From Flaveria trinervia (Eukaryota > Streptophyta > Magnoliopsida > Asterales > Asteraceae), in assembly GCA_025506515.1 (NCBI GenBank), contig CM046453.1, forward strand, positions 6,437,410 to 6,501,409: DNA of 64,000 nt. Reading direction: 5' to 3'. Both the position numbers and the translations under genes were made by a program. Positions 38,094-50,200 of this stretch are shown here, piece by piece. Position 1 is the stretch's first letter, and each line of letters begins with the position of its first letter. The notes beneath the pieces are model-generated. The model made no database searches, was not told where the DNA came from, and worked only from the letters and a program-made list of their open reading frames with translations.

Positions 38094-38321
38094 TAGACAG
38101 AGCATAAAAACAAACATTATCCTAACAGCATTATTTGTTTCCCTCCCAATACCAACTTTCAAAACATAGTCACAAAAAAAGAATATGTTGTGAAAAAGAA
38201 ACATAAAAACATAAAAATAATCTTCACTTTCACTTTAATTTAATCAAAATGGGCCCAAAAACAAAACCCTAAAATCCAACCGTTGAATAGAACGACTCTT
38301 GAAAAATCGTCAAACTTCAAC

Positions 38322-38337
38322 ACACACACACACACAT
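38322..38337. repeat. CA microsatellite in the BTL1 upstream region
   Basis: An uninterrupted ACACAC tract lies about 150 bp upstream of the BTL1-like start codon, probably in the promoter or 5' UTR. Confidence 0.7.
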
Positions 38338-38484
38338 ATAGACAACGGTGGTGAAAAAAAACACTCAACACACACACACGAAAACCTAATATTCCTCTGT
38401 CAACACGACGGCGACCGACGGTGACCGGCGGCCAAAATATCCGACCAACCTCCGGCGGGTGGCGGGGCTCACCACCGCAACAAA

Positions 38485-41011
38485 ATGACCCCTAAATCAA
38501 CATCACAGCCACAGGTGTTATCAGTTAATCATGTCTTTCGTTTTCTCGCACATTCTTCGTGTTTCTACAAATATCTATGGAATCTGATACTTTCTAATAC
38601 TTATCGGTTTTGTTGATTGATGTTTTGGTTGGTGAACTAGCAGAGGAAGAGGTTGTGTGCAATGGAGGATGTGTATGGAGTGATTTTGGACTCTGTGCCG
38701 GTGCATAGGAACCTCGAGATTGAGTTCTCTGGTCGTCGGTGTGCGAAGGATGATTCGTTTTCGTTTGATTTTCAACTTCCGGATCTCCGGCGACCGATTG
38801 CGGTAAGTTTTGTTTGATTTTTGCTTGAATTACAGGATGAATTATTACAGTTACTTATGTTTATAGTTCGATTTGTTTTTTTCTCCTGATTGCTTAAGAT
38901 TATGAATACGAACTTTGTTCGTGATAGAATGTATACTAGCTTTGTTGTGATTATCTTCGTTTTGAAGTTGAAGGATGATGTCTGGATTGGTAGCGTATTT
39001 ATTGAGCATGAATCGGATTGTGTTTTGGAATCATTTTTGTTAGTGTGTGGTTTTGATTGATTTTGTTACCATGTTAGTTGTTATGTTTGATTTTGTGAAT
39101 TGAAATGATTATTTTGACTTGCTGTAGAAATTTGTGAAGACGAGAGAAGTTGGGGAATTTCTTAGTGGTGCTTTGGCTGGGGCTATGACAAAAGCTGTTC
39201 TTGCTCCTCTAGAAACCATAAGGTTCGTGATATCGAATTATCGATAAATTTAATTTAGTAGGTGTGGTTGTATCTATGCTTTTTAATCTTGGTTCTGAGA
39301 AGCGCGCCTGAGACGTGAGGTGTGCTATTCTCTCTGGAAAAAGCGTCATGCCTTGAGGTAGCGTCATGCCTTGAGGTAGCGTCTTGTGCACATCCAGGTC
39401 AAAATAGATCAAAGTTAGGGTGTGTATGAGGCTGATATGTAAAAGCAACTAACTGAAAGCATAATTATAAATGGTATACCCGATAAGGCTGATATGTAAA
39501 AGAGATGAGAGAGATGCAGCTTGTGGTTGTATATAAAGATTATTTGGTTGTACATAGAGCACTGCCTCACGTACCTGAAACTCTTGTCTCTGGCCTTGGA
39601 TTTTGGACCTAAACGTCTCAGAATGCATTATGCTTTTTGCAAAAAAGATTTTGATACTTGCAGAAGATGCCGAAAAGACTTTAATACCCATGTATGTATG
39701 CTTTGACTCTAAATAAAATTTGTATTTTTGCAGGACTAGGATGGTGGTTGGAGTCGGGTCAAAAACAATATCTGGTACTTTTATAGAGGTATTTGAAAAA
39801 CAAGGTTGGCAAGGACTTTGGGCTGGCAATGCAATCAACATGATACGATCGTTCCCACACAAGCAATCGAACTTGGAACATTTGAATGTGTAAAACGAGT
39901 CATGACATCAGCAAAAGAGAAATGGAGTCAAGAAGATTGTCCGAATGTGCAAATTGGTCCAGTCAAACTTAGTTTCTCTCTCTCATGGCTCTCACCGGTT
40001 GCCATTGGGGGTGCAGCTGCAGGGGTTGCTAGCACCCTTGTGTGCCACCCACTTGAAGTCTTAAAGGTCATAATCTAAAACATTGAATGGTTGAACCCAT
40101 AACTCATGTAAATTGTTGATTTTTTTGTTGATTGTGTTGTTCTGTTTTCATTTTCTGCAGGATCGGTTGACTGTAAGCCCTGATGCGTATCCTAATTTGA
40201 GTATCGCGGTTCAGAAAATGTATAAAAATGGCGGGATCGGTTCTTTCTATTCCGGTCTTTCTCCAACATTGATAGGAATGTTGCCGTACAGTACTTGTTA
40301 CTATTTCATGTATGACACTATTAAAAAGTCCTACTGCACGGCTCAAAAAAAGAAATCTTTGAGCCGACCAGAGATGCTGTTAATTGGAGCTCTTTCAGGT
40401 GTGTTTGTTCATACTTATAATTAACCAGTCAAGATTTCTGTAGTAGAGGATATAGGGTCATTGTTGTAGTTGACTGAAAACAAACTGTTGTGGTTTGGGT
40501 TTAAATAATACACAAGATGTCCTTTTTTGTCATTTTACTTTGGACACACAAATAGGTAACAATTTTTAGCAAGTTTTCCATTTTGAATAACCTGTTTACT
40601 TTATTTCATATTTTTTAAGTTTAAGGTCACCAACTTTCAAATTTTCTTTTTTAATGTAACAAACTCCTATTTTTTAGGATCAAATCATATATAATATAGT
40701 GAATTGAATTTGCAAGGTAGAAAATTAAGCACTTACTAATGTTGTAATTTGTTTGGTGGTTAGGTTTAACTGCAAGTACAATAAGTTTCCCTTTAGAGGT
40801 GGCAAGGAAGCGGCTTATGGTAGGAGCTCTCCAAGGGAAGTGTCCGCCACACATGGCTGCGGCACTAGCAGAAGTTGTTAGAGAAGAAGGTTTGATCGGA
40901 TTATATAGAGGATGGGGCGCAAGTTGTTTGAAGGTCATGCCATCGTCCGGCATCACATGGACGTTTTACGAAGCTTGGAAAGATATATTGATCGGCGACA
41001 AAGATAAATAA
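38485..41011 (+). CDS. BTL1: BTL1-like mitochondrial adenine nucleotide transporter (1-bp gap)
   Basis: A mitochondrial carrier family protein of the Brittle1-like group; Arabidopsis BTL1 (At3g20240) is annotated as a probable mitochondrial adenine nucleotide transporter. Six exons: 38485-38514, 38644-38802, 39128-39222, 39734-40066, 40161-40398, 40764-41011 (about 367 aa). The family words are dense: KTREVGEFLSGALAGAMTKA, PLETIR, VFEKQGWQGLWAGNAINMIR, STLVCHPLEVLKDRLTVSP, SGLSPTLIGMLPYSTCYYF, FPLEVARKRLMVGAL and YRGWGASCLKVMPSSGITW. Three carrier signatures PxE (PLETIR, PLEVLK, PLEVAR) are visible. One base is missing after NMIR at about 39848 in exon 4; with it the frame runs to the end. 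Exon 2 may start at 38641 instead (NAGNAG-type choice), adding one Gln. Confidence 0.9.
39288..39650 (+). mobile_element. MITE-like element in BTL1 intron 3
   Basis: It starts CTTGGTTCTGAGAAGCGCG and shares with the element at 56962-57302 (opposite orientation) the words GATGAGAGAGATGCA, TTGTACATAGAG, ACGTAC.TGAA and GGACCTA.ACG. Near its left end GCGTCATGCCTTGAGGTA is repeated in tandem (about 39343-39380). The right end is approximate. Confidence 0.5.
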
Positions 41012-41806
41012 TGATAACATAACTCGGTCGAGGCAGTTATAATCGTGTCTCAATCAATGTTTTGATTATTTTGAAATATTAAGAAGAGAATGCATGTCCC
41101 TCTGAATTTTGTTAGGGAAGTGGTGGTTTTTCAGAAGAGAATGAAGGTGTGGTGATTCTTGCTATTTGCTTTTACTTTATTAGGTCAATAAACATTTGTT
41201 TTTGTATTTGGAATGTATAATAATTGCACAAGATTAGGATAGACAATACTATCAAATGAACAACGATATAAACAAAGTCATAAGCTACAAAACTTCTGCG
41301 TTTTGATACACAAACCTAACGAAAATGCAATAAAAAAAACTATTGTAAATAGTAACTAGTAACATCTTAGAAAGATCTCACATCAGCTGAGACATAAAAG
41401 GTTATAAGTGTGTAAGAAATATTCTAGACCTCAAATACTATGTTTTAGATATATTGGTTGTGAATGAGATGAAATTTGACAATAAGTGTGTTTGGATGAG
41501 AGCACTGCCAATGTGTGTGAGAAATATTCTAGACCTCCAGTGAAGTCTTCACTCGGAAAAGAAAAACCAACTCATCAGCTTTTTATGAGTAAAAGTGTAA
41601 AATGAACAATATCAGTTTTTGGGGTCTTGATGTTAAAAGACCAAAAACATTGTATTTCAGCTAATATCAAACATGTCTTGATGTTGGATAGAGGGTTTCA
41701 GGAATGCATTTCTAATAAACCTGGTAACAGAATCCTTATAATGCTAAAAATGCAGAATGGAAGAATGACATTTTGCATACCAAGCACCAATTACAGTTAC
41801 AGGGAT
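41012..41806. other. Convergent 3' region between BTL1 and the reticulon gene
   Basis: Both genes end toward this stretch; it holds their 3' UTRs. The phrase AGAAATATTCTAGACCTC occurs twice (about 41417 and 41519). No other gene is visible. Confidence 0.45.
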
Positions 41807-42043
41807 TTATGTGGTATCTAGCACATCATTAGGGCTATCTCTTCTCCAGCTAAATTTTGACGAGCATGTCCCAAACAACGATGAATTTTCAGCAAGAATA
41901 TACAGGCAAAACAAGGTCACTCCTGTTGCCAAAGTAACAACAAATCTAATGTAAAACTTGCAAGTTGAGATATTCAAAGTATAACACTTCGCAGATGTTT
42001 AAAGTATGGTGTGTGCACTTGTCAATACTGTGTGAGCACGCCC

Positions 42044-42085
<42 letters not shown>

Positions 42086-45000
42086 TGTTGCCACTTACCG
42101 GCATAAGCCACAGTAACACCTGATACCAATCTTCCCAAAGCTGATAGCATATATAGAGTGACAACCACCTATTACAAATTAGGAACAAGATTAAAACTTA
42201 TTGTTGATCTTGAGTAATCTTTCTAAAAAGCAGTAGAACAGTGTACAAAAAATGACAGACCACAGCATCTATTTTGGTTTCCTAATATGACACCCAAAAG
42301 CTCAGGGTGTGGAGAATCACTTTGTTTTGATTTTTCTACAAGATCACTAGTTGTGTTTTTAATTGATAATTCAAAATAATGACTATTAGACTAGAATTAT
42401 ATTAGTGTTGGCTATCCCACATTGGTACTAGGAAGAATTATTGTGTAAACTTGAATAGGATAAATACCTCATATAATCATCAATTCAATAATACAATACA
42501 ATTACAAAATACAATTACTGATTACCAAGTTTAACTTGGTATCAGAGCCATCAACCCTAGCAGCCAGCCATCAACCCTAGCAGCCTGCCATCAACCCTAG
42601 CCGTCGCATCACCATAAATTGGCCAAGAACAACCACAATCTGCCGCAAACAAATAGAACAACAATGACTACCATCACAGCCTTCGATCACAAAGAAAAGG
42701 CCATCCACAACTCTCACAAATTCAGTTTTTCCCTAAAACCTGACAACCATGGCCACTGGAAACTTCTGATGGAACCGTTTCTAGTAACAAACAAACTTTT
42801 CGGCTACGTAGATGGTACGATTCCTTGCCCGGCAGCTACCATTCAGACCCCATCTTCATCCGAGGGCGCAAAAACAACAAAAATCAATCTAGAATATTCT
42901 GCATGGGTATCCAATGACTCCCATGTACGTATGATTATTCTATCCACAGTTTCTGAAAGTACCATTCAACATGCTCAAGGTACTACAACCTCGAGAGAAT
43001 TATGGATTTCTTTTGAACGAGCCTTTTCTCCCCATACTTCCTCCAGTGAGTACACGTTGAAGACTCAACTGCTGCGTATTGAGATGAAACCTGATGAATC
43101 TTCCTTTGATTACTTGACACGGGCTAAGGAGTATGCTAATGCTCTTGCTAATATAGGAGAACCGGTAAAAGAAAAAGATTTAGTAATGCTTGTTATCTCC
43201 GGTCTTCGTCCTGAATATAACGGACTCAAGACTGCAGCCCTAACAAAATAATTAGCATTGAATGAACTTCATGCTGTCTTTGCAGACCACGATTACATGC
43301 TGCAAAAGAATGATAAAAGTACCCTCTCTCCTACACAAGCTTTCAACACTAATATAATTCTAGTCTAATAATGACATAACATTGGCTTCGTACAGCATCT
43401 CCTAACAGTTGCAACAATACCAAAACTGTCCTGAGATTCATAACTTAATCAATGTAGGTAATTTCTAGCAAATCTAATTGACAATGATTGTGGAATACTA
43501 GAATGTGATCTAAAACACAGTTTTTTGTAAGTTTTGTCAAACAATTATTAAAGAGTACCATTTACCTATTCAGCTGTAAATGTTTGATTGTAATCTATAA
43601 TTTGCTTCATTGGCTAGGTTATTGGCCACCATATCAGGTCATCTATAACGAGGTTCAATGAAAACAGTATTTATGCAACACAAGTTTAATTTGTCAATTA
43701 TTTGTAGATATGTCGAGATGGATACCGATTTTTCTGTGTAGTGTAAATCTAGCTCAATGCCTCTAAAACATCTTAGCATCATTAATGTTATTAGTACAAT
43801 TTCCAACATCCCCACTATGATTAATAGCAATTTTGTTACTTAATAACATCGATCTATACATAGCCCACATACATTATCTTTACACATGTCACAAGAGGAT
43901 AATAATCATAACCCTTCCACATAAACTTAGGACGATGGCTTCCTAATTCACAAGCTATGGTTAATCTGTAAACTATCAAGAGGACAGAAACTTTCTACAA
44001 TGCTCCAGCCTCAGACTTTGTCTCAACTAAAAGTATCACATATTTCAGCATCCTTACAAACTTACAGGCTTACAAACTTATTGATTTAGACAAAACCTGA
44101 GGCTGGAGCATCCTTACAAACTTACATGAGTAGCAGGTTATGAAAAGATAATTTGCAGCAGAACACAGAAAACTTCATGTTATGAAAAGATAAATTGCAA
44201 TTGCAGTGATTACGGAGATTGAGACTAGCAGGTGAACTGCACAACAAGAACATTGATCGGTGATTACCTTTAGAAACAGACGCTTGTCATGGCCAGTAGC
44301 AGCCACCCTTAAAACAGATTCAGTTGCACCTACAGTATTAGCCAAACATGCAAAGAGACTGTTTGCAGTATCCTGAGATATCTGCCATTCCAGTGGATCC
44401 ACAGGCACTCTGCAATATCAAAGAAAATGAACAAACCAATGCTCCAAATCAGAGGAAAATCATCTAATACGCATACTACTTTAAAAAAATAACACAAAAG
44501 TTATGTTCAATTGTACACTTCAAAAAAAATTCAATAGTAAACAGATGCAACAAGAACCTAAAAGTTGAGGAAAATGATCATTTCTCTTAACACAACCAAA
44601 TCATTAGCAGAAACAGAATGATAGAGACATACTAAAGACTAGTCAGATGGGCGAGGGAACCCATTCGGTTCATAAACTCTATATTTGTTGGTCATACAAA
44701 CGATGAAAGACAAGTCCCACACCTTACAATGTGGGACAGCCCAAACAGGAGAACTCATCTCAATATATTAGTTTAATGGGCGAGGACCCCTTTAATCTAT
44801 AAACCTCACATTTGTTGATCCTACAGCAAAACTCATCCTAAAAGACTAGTCTTATAAACAGGTGGCCCATTTGATCTATAAACTTCACATTTGATGCCGA
44901 TACAATACCTCGCACTGGTTTCAGTTCATAACAAATTAACGCACGACCTAAGTTCAATTCTTCACTTCAAAAACAACTCAACACTAAACAAACGCATAAA

Positions 45001-45375
45001 AAACCTAAAAATGGGGGAATTAAATTGAATTGAATTGTTCTCGATACACAACCAAATCATTAGCAGAAACAAAAAGCTGTAAACATACTGAATATTCATC
45101 TGCCGGAAAAGGAGGCCTAGAATGGCGAGCGAACATAGAAGAACGATGAAGACGTCAGACATGAGTGAAATCACGCTCGAATTCCGATACGCACAGTGGT
45201 AGTAGACCAAAGTAGCACACATACCGACGATCAACGGCTTACCTTTCCCTACGACCACCGATCCAAACTCCTTTCGTGCATTATTAGCCTTCTTCTTCCT
45301 CATTGCTCCCGATGCTTCATCGTTTTCACTTCCTCCGCCACCACCGCCGTTGGTGTTGGTGTTGAGTTCATCCAT
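41807..45375 (-). CDS. RTNLB: Small reticulon-like ER membrane protein (RTNLB22/23-like)
   Basis: Plant reticulons are hairpin proteins that shape ER tubules. Four exons on the minus strand: 45089-45375, 44268-44409, 42099-42168, 41807-41922, giving 204 aa with no frame damage. The N-terminus is Gly/Asn-rich (about residues 8-15) and basic. It is followed by KPLIVGMCATLVYYHCAYR and SDVFIVLLCSLAILGLLFRQ (first hairpin), the conserved DPLEWQISQDTANSLFACLA and LRVAATGHDKRLFLKVVVTL region, and SALGRLVSGVTVAYAGVTLF (second hairpin). The size and order fit the short plant RTNLB type with the domain near the C-terminus. Intron 2 carries an antisense copia fragment. The exact RTNLB number is a best guess. 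Confidence 0.82.
42044..42085. repeat. Compound (GT)n(GA)n microsatellite beside a splice donor
   Basis: An uninterrupted GT tract (42044-42060) runs into a GA tract (42061-42085). It ends about 14 bases from the 5' splice site of reticulon exon 3 (minus strand), so on the transcript it is a CU-rich then CA-rich stretch just inside intron 3. Confidence 0.8.
42406..42535 (+). repeat. Short copia-type LTR (about 130 bp)
   Basis: It starts TGTTGGCTATCCCACATTGG and ends just before a tRNA-Met primer binding site (42537-42548). The last bases form the palindrome ACCAAGTTTAACTTGGT, which runs into the primer binding site. The exact 3' end is uncertain. No second LTR is seen. Confidence 0.6.
42537..42548 (+). 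other. Primer binding site (initiator tRNA-Met type)
   Basis: TGGTATCAGAGC follows the short LTR, as in copia elements, and is followed by a CATCAACCCTAGCAGCC phrase repeated about three times up to the gag frame. Confidence 0.8.
42664..43368 (+). pseudogene. Copia gag fragment inside the reticulon intron (antisense)
   Basis: The likely start is the ATG at 42664. The protein contains SFSLKPDNHGHWKLLMEPF, GYVDGTIPCP, SRELWISFERAFSP, LKTQLLRIEMKPDESSFDYL and VMLVISGLRPEYNGLKTAAL, all typical of the UBN2/retrotran_gag type of copia gag. A stop at 43249-43251 sits where a Gln codon would be expected, and homology continues as LALNELHAVFADHDYMLQKN to a second stop near 43366. No zinc knuckle or pol follows, so only the 5' end of the element is present. 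It is transcribed, if at all, opposite to the host gene. Confidence 0.8.
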
Positions 45376-47212
45376 GGTGTACTGCAGTCGTTAACAGATG
45401 ATATGAATCAAAATTGATGCATCTGTTTCATTGTGATGATGAAGAGATTGGTGATTGATTGATTGATTATTATTATTATTAGGTTTGAGATGAGAATATG
45501 AGGAGTAGTTGTGGAAGACCTTTACAAGTTGTTGGAAAGTTCTTCTTTTCGGGTTTTGGGTAATTGCAAGTCAACCCCTCAAGTACGACTTAGTGATATC
45601 AACGATTTTAACGAGAGATTATGGGTTTAAATCTTACTTTAAGTAAAATGTTCAGAGAGTTGAGTCAATGAATTTTCTTAACAATAGATTTTCTTCTAAG
45701 GTTGGGGTGTGGTTTCGACTGAAAAACGAATAGATGGATCCAATTAAAATAACACTTGTTCACCGAAATATGGTAACACATTTGTCGTTCAAACGAGTTA
45801 CTTATCGTTCTATTAGTGTGTTTATTAAGAAAATTGAATCCAAGAGTTAGTATTAAGAAAATTGAATCCAAGAGTAAACAAAGTATTTAAGTGTTTTATT
45901 AAAGTTGAAGTTATTTTAAAAAATGCTCTAAATCATTTAACTCTTATTAGGTCTTTCATCTAGTACTAGTATGATTTAATACAAATAAAATTATGTGAGC
46001 AAAGTGAAACATGTATGAATCTTGATTGTTATTTAGTGATTATTTTTTTAAAATTAACTTAAATAGAAAGAAATAGTAAATTGGAAAAGTTCACTGAACA
46101 TAACCAAGGTGTAGAGGCTCAAAAGGGCGCAACACACCTTTTTGAGCACGTAGTGTGACATCATAATAACATATTTGATGGTTTGGTTTGACATTTTCAT
46201 TTGATGCAAGTACAAAGATCGAACATGTATGCTCAGAGATCAATAGACACAAACTAGCTGCTCCAATTTGCTACGGAAATCACATCAAAACACTGATCTT
46301 TTTTACCAAATATACTGTATACATGTAATTTTGTGCTATACAAACAACATACGAAATTGTCAAATCTATGTGTAGAGTTGTCCAACATCCCACATACATT
46401 GTTTTGTTTTGTTGTATCTTAGAAGACAATCCAACAATCACCAAAAGCAGATGTAAGAGATTCAAGAACAAAGTACGCTCAACTTGAAGTAACAAATAGT
46501 ACCAAGCAAACGATCACATCTTCAACGCCCAAAAATAACATTGATTGTAGATGCAACCTGTGGTGGGGTATGGTGGCTGATTACCATGGGGTGAAAGTTA
46601 TGTTGAAGGGGGCTTAAACAGATCCAATTAAGATCTAATTCAGATCTTCACATACCCGACGTAAAAACTTCCCATGCACCCTCATCATTCGAACCACTTG
46701 AAACATGTTCCATGACAGTTACGAGTTCAGACCCATGTTTTCAAGCGGTGATTTGACATGCGCGCCATTGTCTATCACCTTAAAGCAGAAAGCAACTTAC
46801 ATACATGTATTAGATGGTGACTGACCATATATACACACATTCAAACACCTTTTGATGCACAAACCCTTCTTTATTTCATTCATTATTTATTCATACTGAT
46901 AAGCAAAAAATATGCCACAATACCATCATCAGTTCATAGAGTAACCTACATGCTGTTCTCTGCTTATTTAAACTCTTAAGACACAAAATGCCCAAAGGAT
47001 GCAGAAATAATTATAGCTACACAACACAAAATGACATTAAACATCCTTTGAAAAATAAATAAATCAAACAGCTAATAAAAAACTCATTTTCCTTCCTTCT
47101 TTATGCACCAACAAACCACACTCCTTCCTCGTACCCGACTCTTGACACTTAAGAGATGAAAATCGTCACTCGGTTTCATTATAAAATAACTTGATTATTA
47201 TGTGTTCTTTGT
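45376..47212. other. Intergenic: reticulon promoter side and V-ATPase A 3' flank
   Basis: No gene is visible. A phrase TTAAGAAAATTGAATCCAAGAG is directly repeated near 45825-45873. The V-ATPase 3' UTR must lie in roughly the last 300-400 bases. Confidence 0.45.
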
Positions 47213-50200
47213 TTACCGAGTTTCATCCTCAAGGTTGCGGAAACCAGCAGTAAGATCTTCATATAATTTCTTAAATTTCCCGACAAGAACATCCTCCCCT
47301 TCAGCTGGATCCTCGAACTTCTGCGACCTGTTATAAATTAAAATACCAGATTGATTAATTATTTAATTCAGGGCCCACACGCCACAATATGAGTGAATAT
47401 TGAACTGAAATTCAACTTACACTAAACGGTAAAATAGATCACCCAACCGATGCTTGATCAATGTGTAAGTGATCTTCTGGCCATCCATTCCAGCTCCTCG
47501 CTCTACGGCCTGTTTTTCATTTTACAAACTCTTTAAGACTGTTTATAAAGTGAACTAATGATGCACAAGTATTTTGGGTCTAGAATAGATTTAAAGATGT
47601 TAACTATAAACTTGCTTATATGATAATAAAAACCTACAACTATTTTGGGAATATTCGCAAATTATTCCAACATTTTAATGTTTAGTTCTAGGCGTTGTAC
47701 CACTTTTTGTACATCTGAATCATTAAAAGATGGTTTTGACTTTTGAGAACCGTTTGGGTCAATTTGTAGTCAGAACACAATTTAATATCATTTACAAATC
47801 TAGCAATATTGTATTTCATTTTTGACAGCTGCTTTTTGCATACAAAATTACCCAAACGGGACGCGTTCAGCTTTTAATTACTTCGATGTACATAAAATGG
47901 TATCATGACTAAAATAGGAAAAATGAAAATATACGTTGATATTTTATAACCTTATTAACAAACAATGGCCAAAATTAAAATAAACAAAATAGATAATAGC
48001 GCACCTGATTGGCTAAATTGTAGAAATGGATAATATTGCGCATCATCCAAACAGATTTGTAGAAGGGACAGAACTTGTCATATCTGTCATTTTCAACAAA
48101 ATATAAGTTAAAAAACATGTGCATATAGTGAAACAAATAAGTTTAAAACAAAACTTCAGGTTCTTTTATATTTGTTTTTTTTTCTCTTTAGGGGTGGAGT
48201 ACTTACGGTGTGAATGCATTTTGAGCAAGATAGTCTTCCCTTAAAAGTTTTGCAGTCTCTAAGGTAATTTTATCTGTTTCAGCTAAAGCATCTTTCCCCA
48301 CCAGCTGAAACGACAATAATATTATCCATTAGCATCAAGCATATTAGATGACATATCGAAGTATTAAACAACAAAACCATTATTTTCACTTGTGCGCAAA
48401 ATCTTCATTTGATATCAGGAAATCGCAACATACCTGGACAATTTCATTAAGATCATCTTCTCTCTGCAGCACTTCACGGGCTTTTGTCCTAATGTCAATG
48501 AAATCTGAATCAAACTTCTCATAGAATGATTCTAGAGCCTGTATAAGCAATAGTTGTTCAGTAGGTGTGTATGTGTATATCAATTTTGACACCATAAATT
48601 CATTAATTTCAGCAACGCACCGATGAGTACTTTGAGTAGGAGATAAGCCAGTTAACAGAAGGAAAATGTTTCCTTTGGGCAAGCTCTTATCTAGACCCCA
48701 GAAAACCTGACAAAATGTGAAAGATGTAACGTTTGTTATTTTCAACTCATGAAAACAAATCATGCAAATTTAATGAGCAATTTGAAATGTAACAGAAATA
48801 CCTGAACAATGCTGAGGGTAGCAGATGTAACAGGATCTGAGAAATCTCCTCCAGGAGGGGATACAGCACCAACGATTGTGACACTACCGTTACGTTCTGG
48901 TCCACCTAGACACTTTACTTTACCAGCACGTTCATAAAAGGATGCCAAACGTGCAGCCAGATAAGCAGGATAACCACTATCTGCGGGCATTTCTGCCTGA
49001 ATTTAGGGGGGAAAACACAAAATTATTTCCATCACACATTCATTGTAAACATATGTTATTTTACTTTTTCACCGGTCAGTAACTTGTGGCTTTATTTAGC
49101 TTTAACCAAAGTGGAATATAAAGCACAAGATGAGTATTTTAGAATAATGCCTACCAGACGACCAGAAATTTCACGCAATGCTTCTGCCCAACGTGAGGTA
49201 GAGTCTGCCATCATACTTACATTGTAGCCCATGTCTCGGAAGTATTCAGCGATGGTAATTCCTGAATTACAATAACAGGCAATTAAATTACAACTTAGGC
49301 ATTCTAAAAGACTATCGATCAACTAAGTTAGAAAATTCACACAACTAGAAATCAGAAACCAACTACTATACATATACCACCTTACACGATCATGGGTGGT
49401 TTTTTTACTGCAAGGCATACACAATCGTGTCTTACCTGTATAAATTGAAGCCTCACGAGCAGCCACAGGCATGTTAGAAGTATTGGCACAAGTGTGGTAC
49501 GTTTCATGACAGATTCTTCACGGCCATCAGGCAATGTCATAGTCAATTGAGGAAAATCCATAAGAACCTGCCAAATTATTATACAGCATTAAAGAAAAGT
49601 GTACATCTATAAATGAAACGAAAATAATAATAAATATATATTCAGCGGGATGTACTTCTGCCATTTCATTTCCTCTTTCCCCGCAACCAACATAAACAAC
49701 AGTGTCTGAATTTGAGTACTGCATAATAAAGGGCAAATAGTGAATATTAAACCAATATGAACATCTAATTATTCAAATGAGTTATAACCAACTATATGTT
49801 AAAAGTACCTTTGATAGAGCTTGGCTAATAACTGTTTTGCCACAGCCAAATGCACCAGGAATGGCACATGTCCCACCAAGCACCGAAGGGAAAAGGGCAT
49901 CAAGAACACGCTGATACATGCAATAGATGGTTAAGACAATGAGGGTCAAATGTTAATAATTAAGCATAAATGTTGTATAAATTAATGAATGATACCTGTC
50001 CAGTAAGAAGAGGAGTATCAGCAGCAAGCTTTGATGCAACAGGCCGAGGTGTACGTACAGGCCAAGTCTGTAAATGAGAAGGGCATAGAAATAAGAATTC
50101 ACATGTTCAGTAATTAATCTTTTACGATTTTGATCAAGATACCAGAAAAAAGAGAGATAGAAACCTGAAGCATGGTAAATTTCTTTTTGACACCTTGAAA

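Noticed and set aside
38575..38775. Minus-strand frame over BTL1 exon 2
   Set aside because: Shadow of the real plus-strand exon 38644-38802.
8188..41011. Two mitochondrial-carrier-family genes (PNC and BTL1) as a functional cluster
   Set aside because: They are 27 kb apart, on opposite strands, belong to different subfamilies and are separated by a MAPKKK and a transposon nest; co-location looks accidental.
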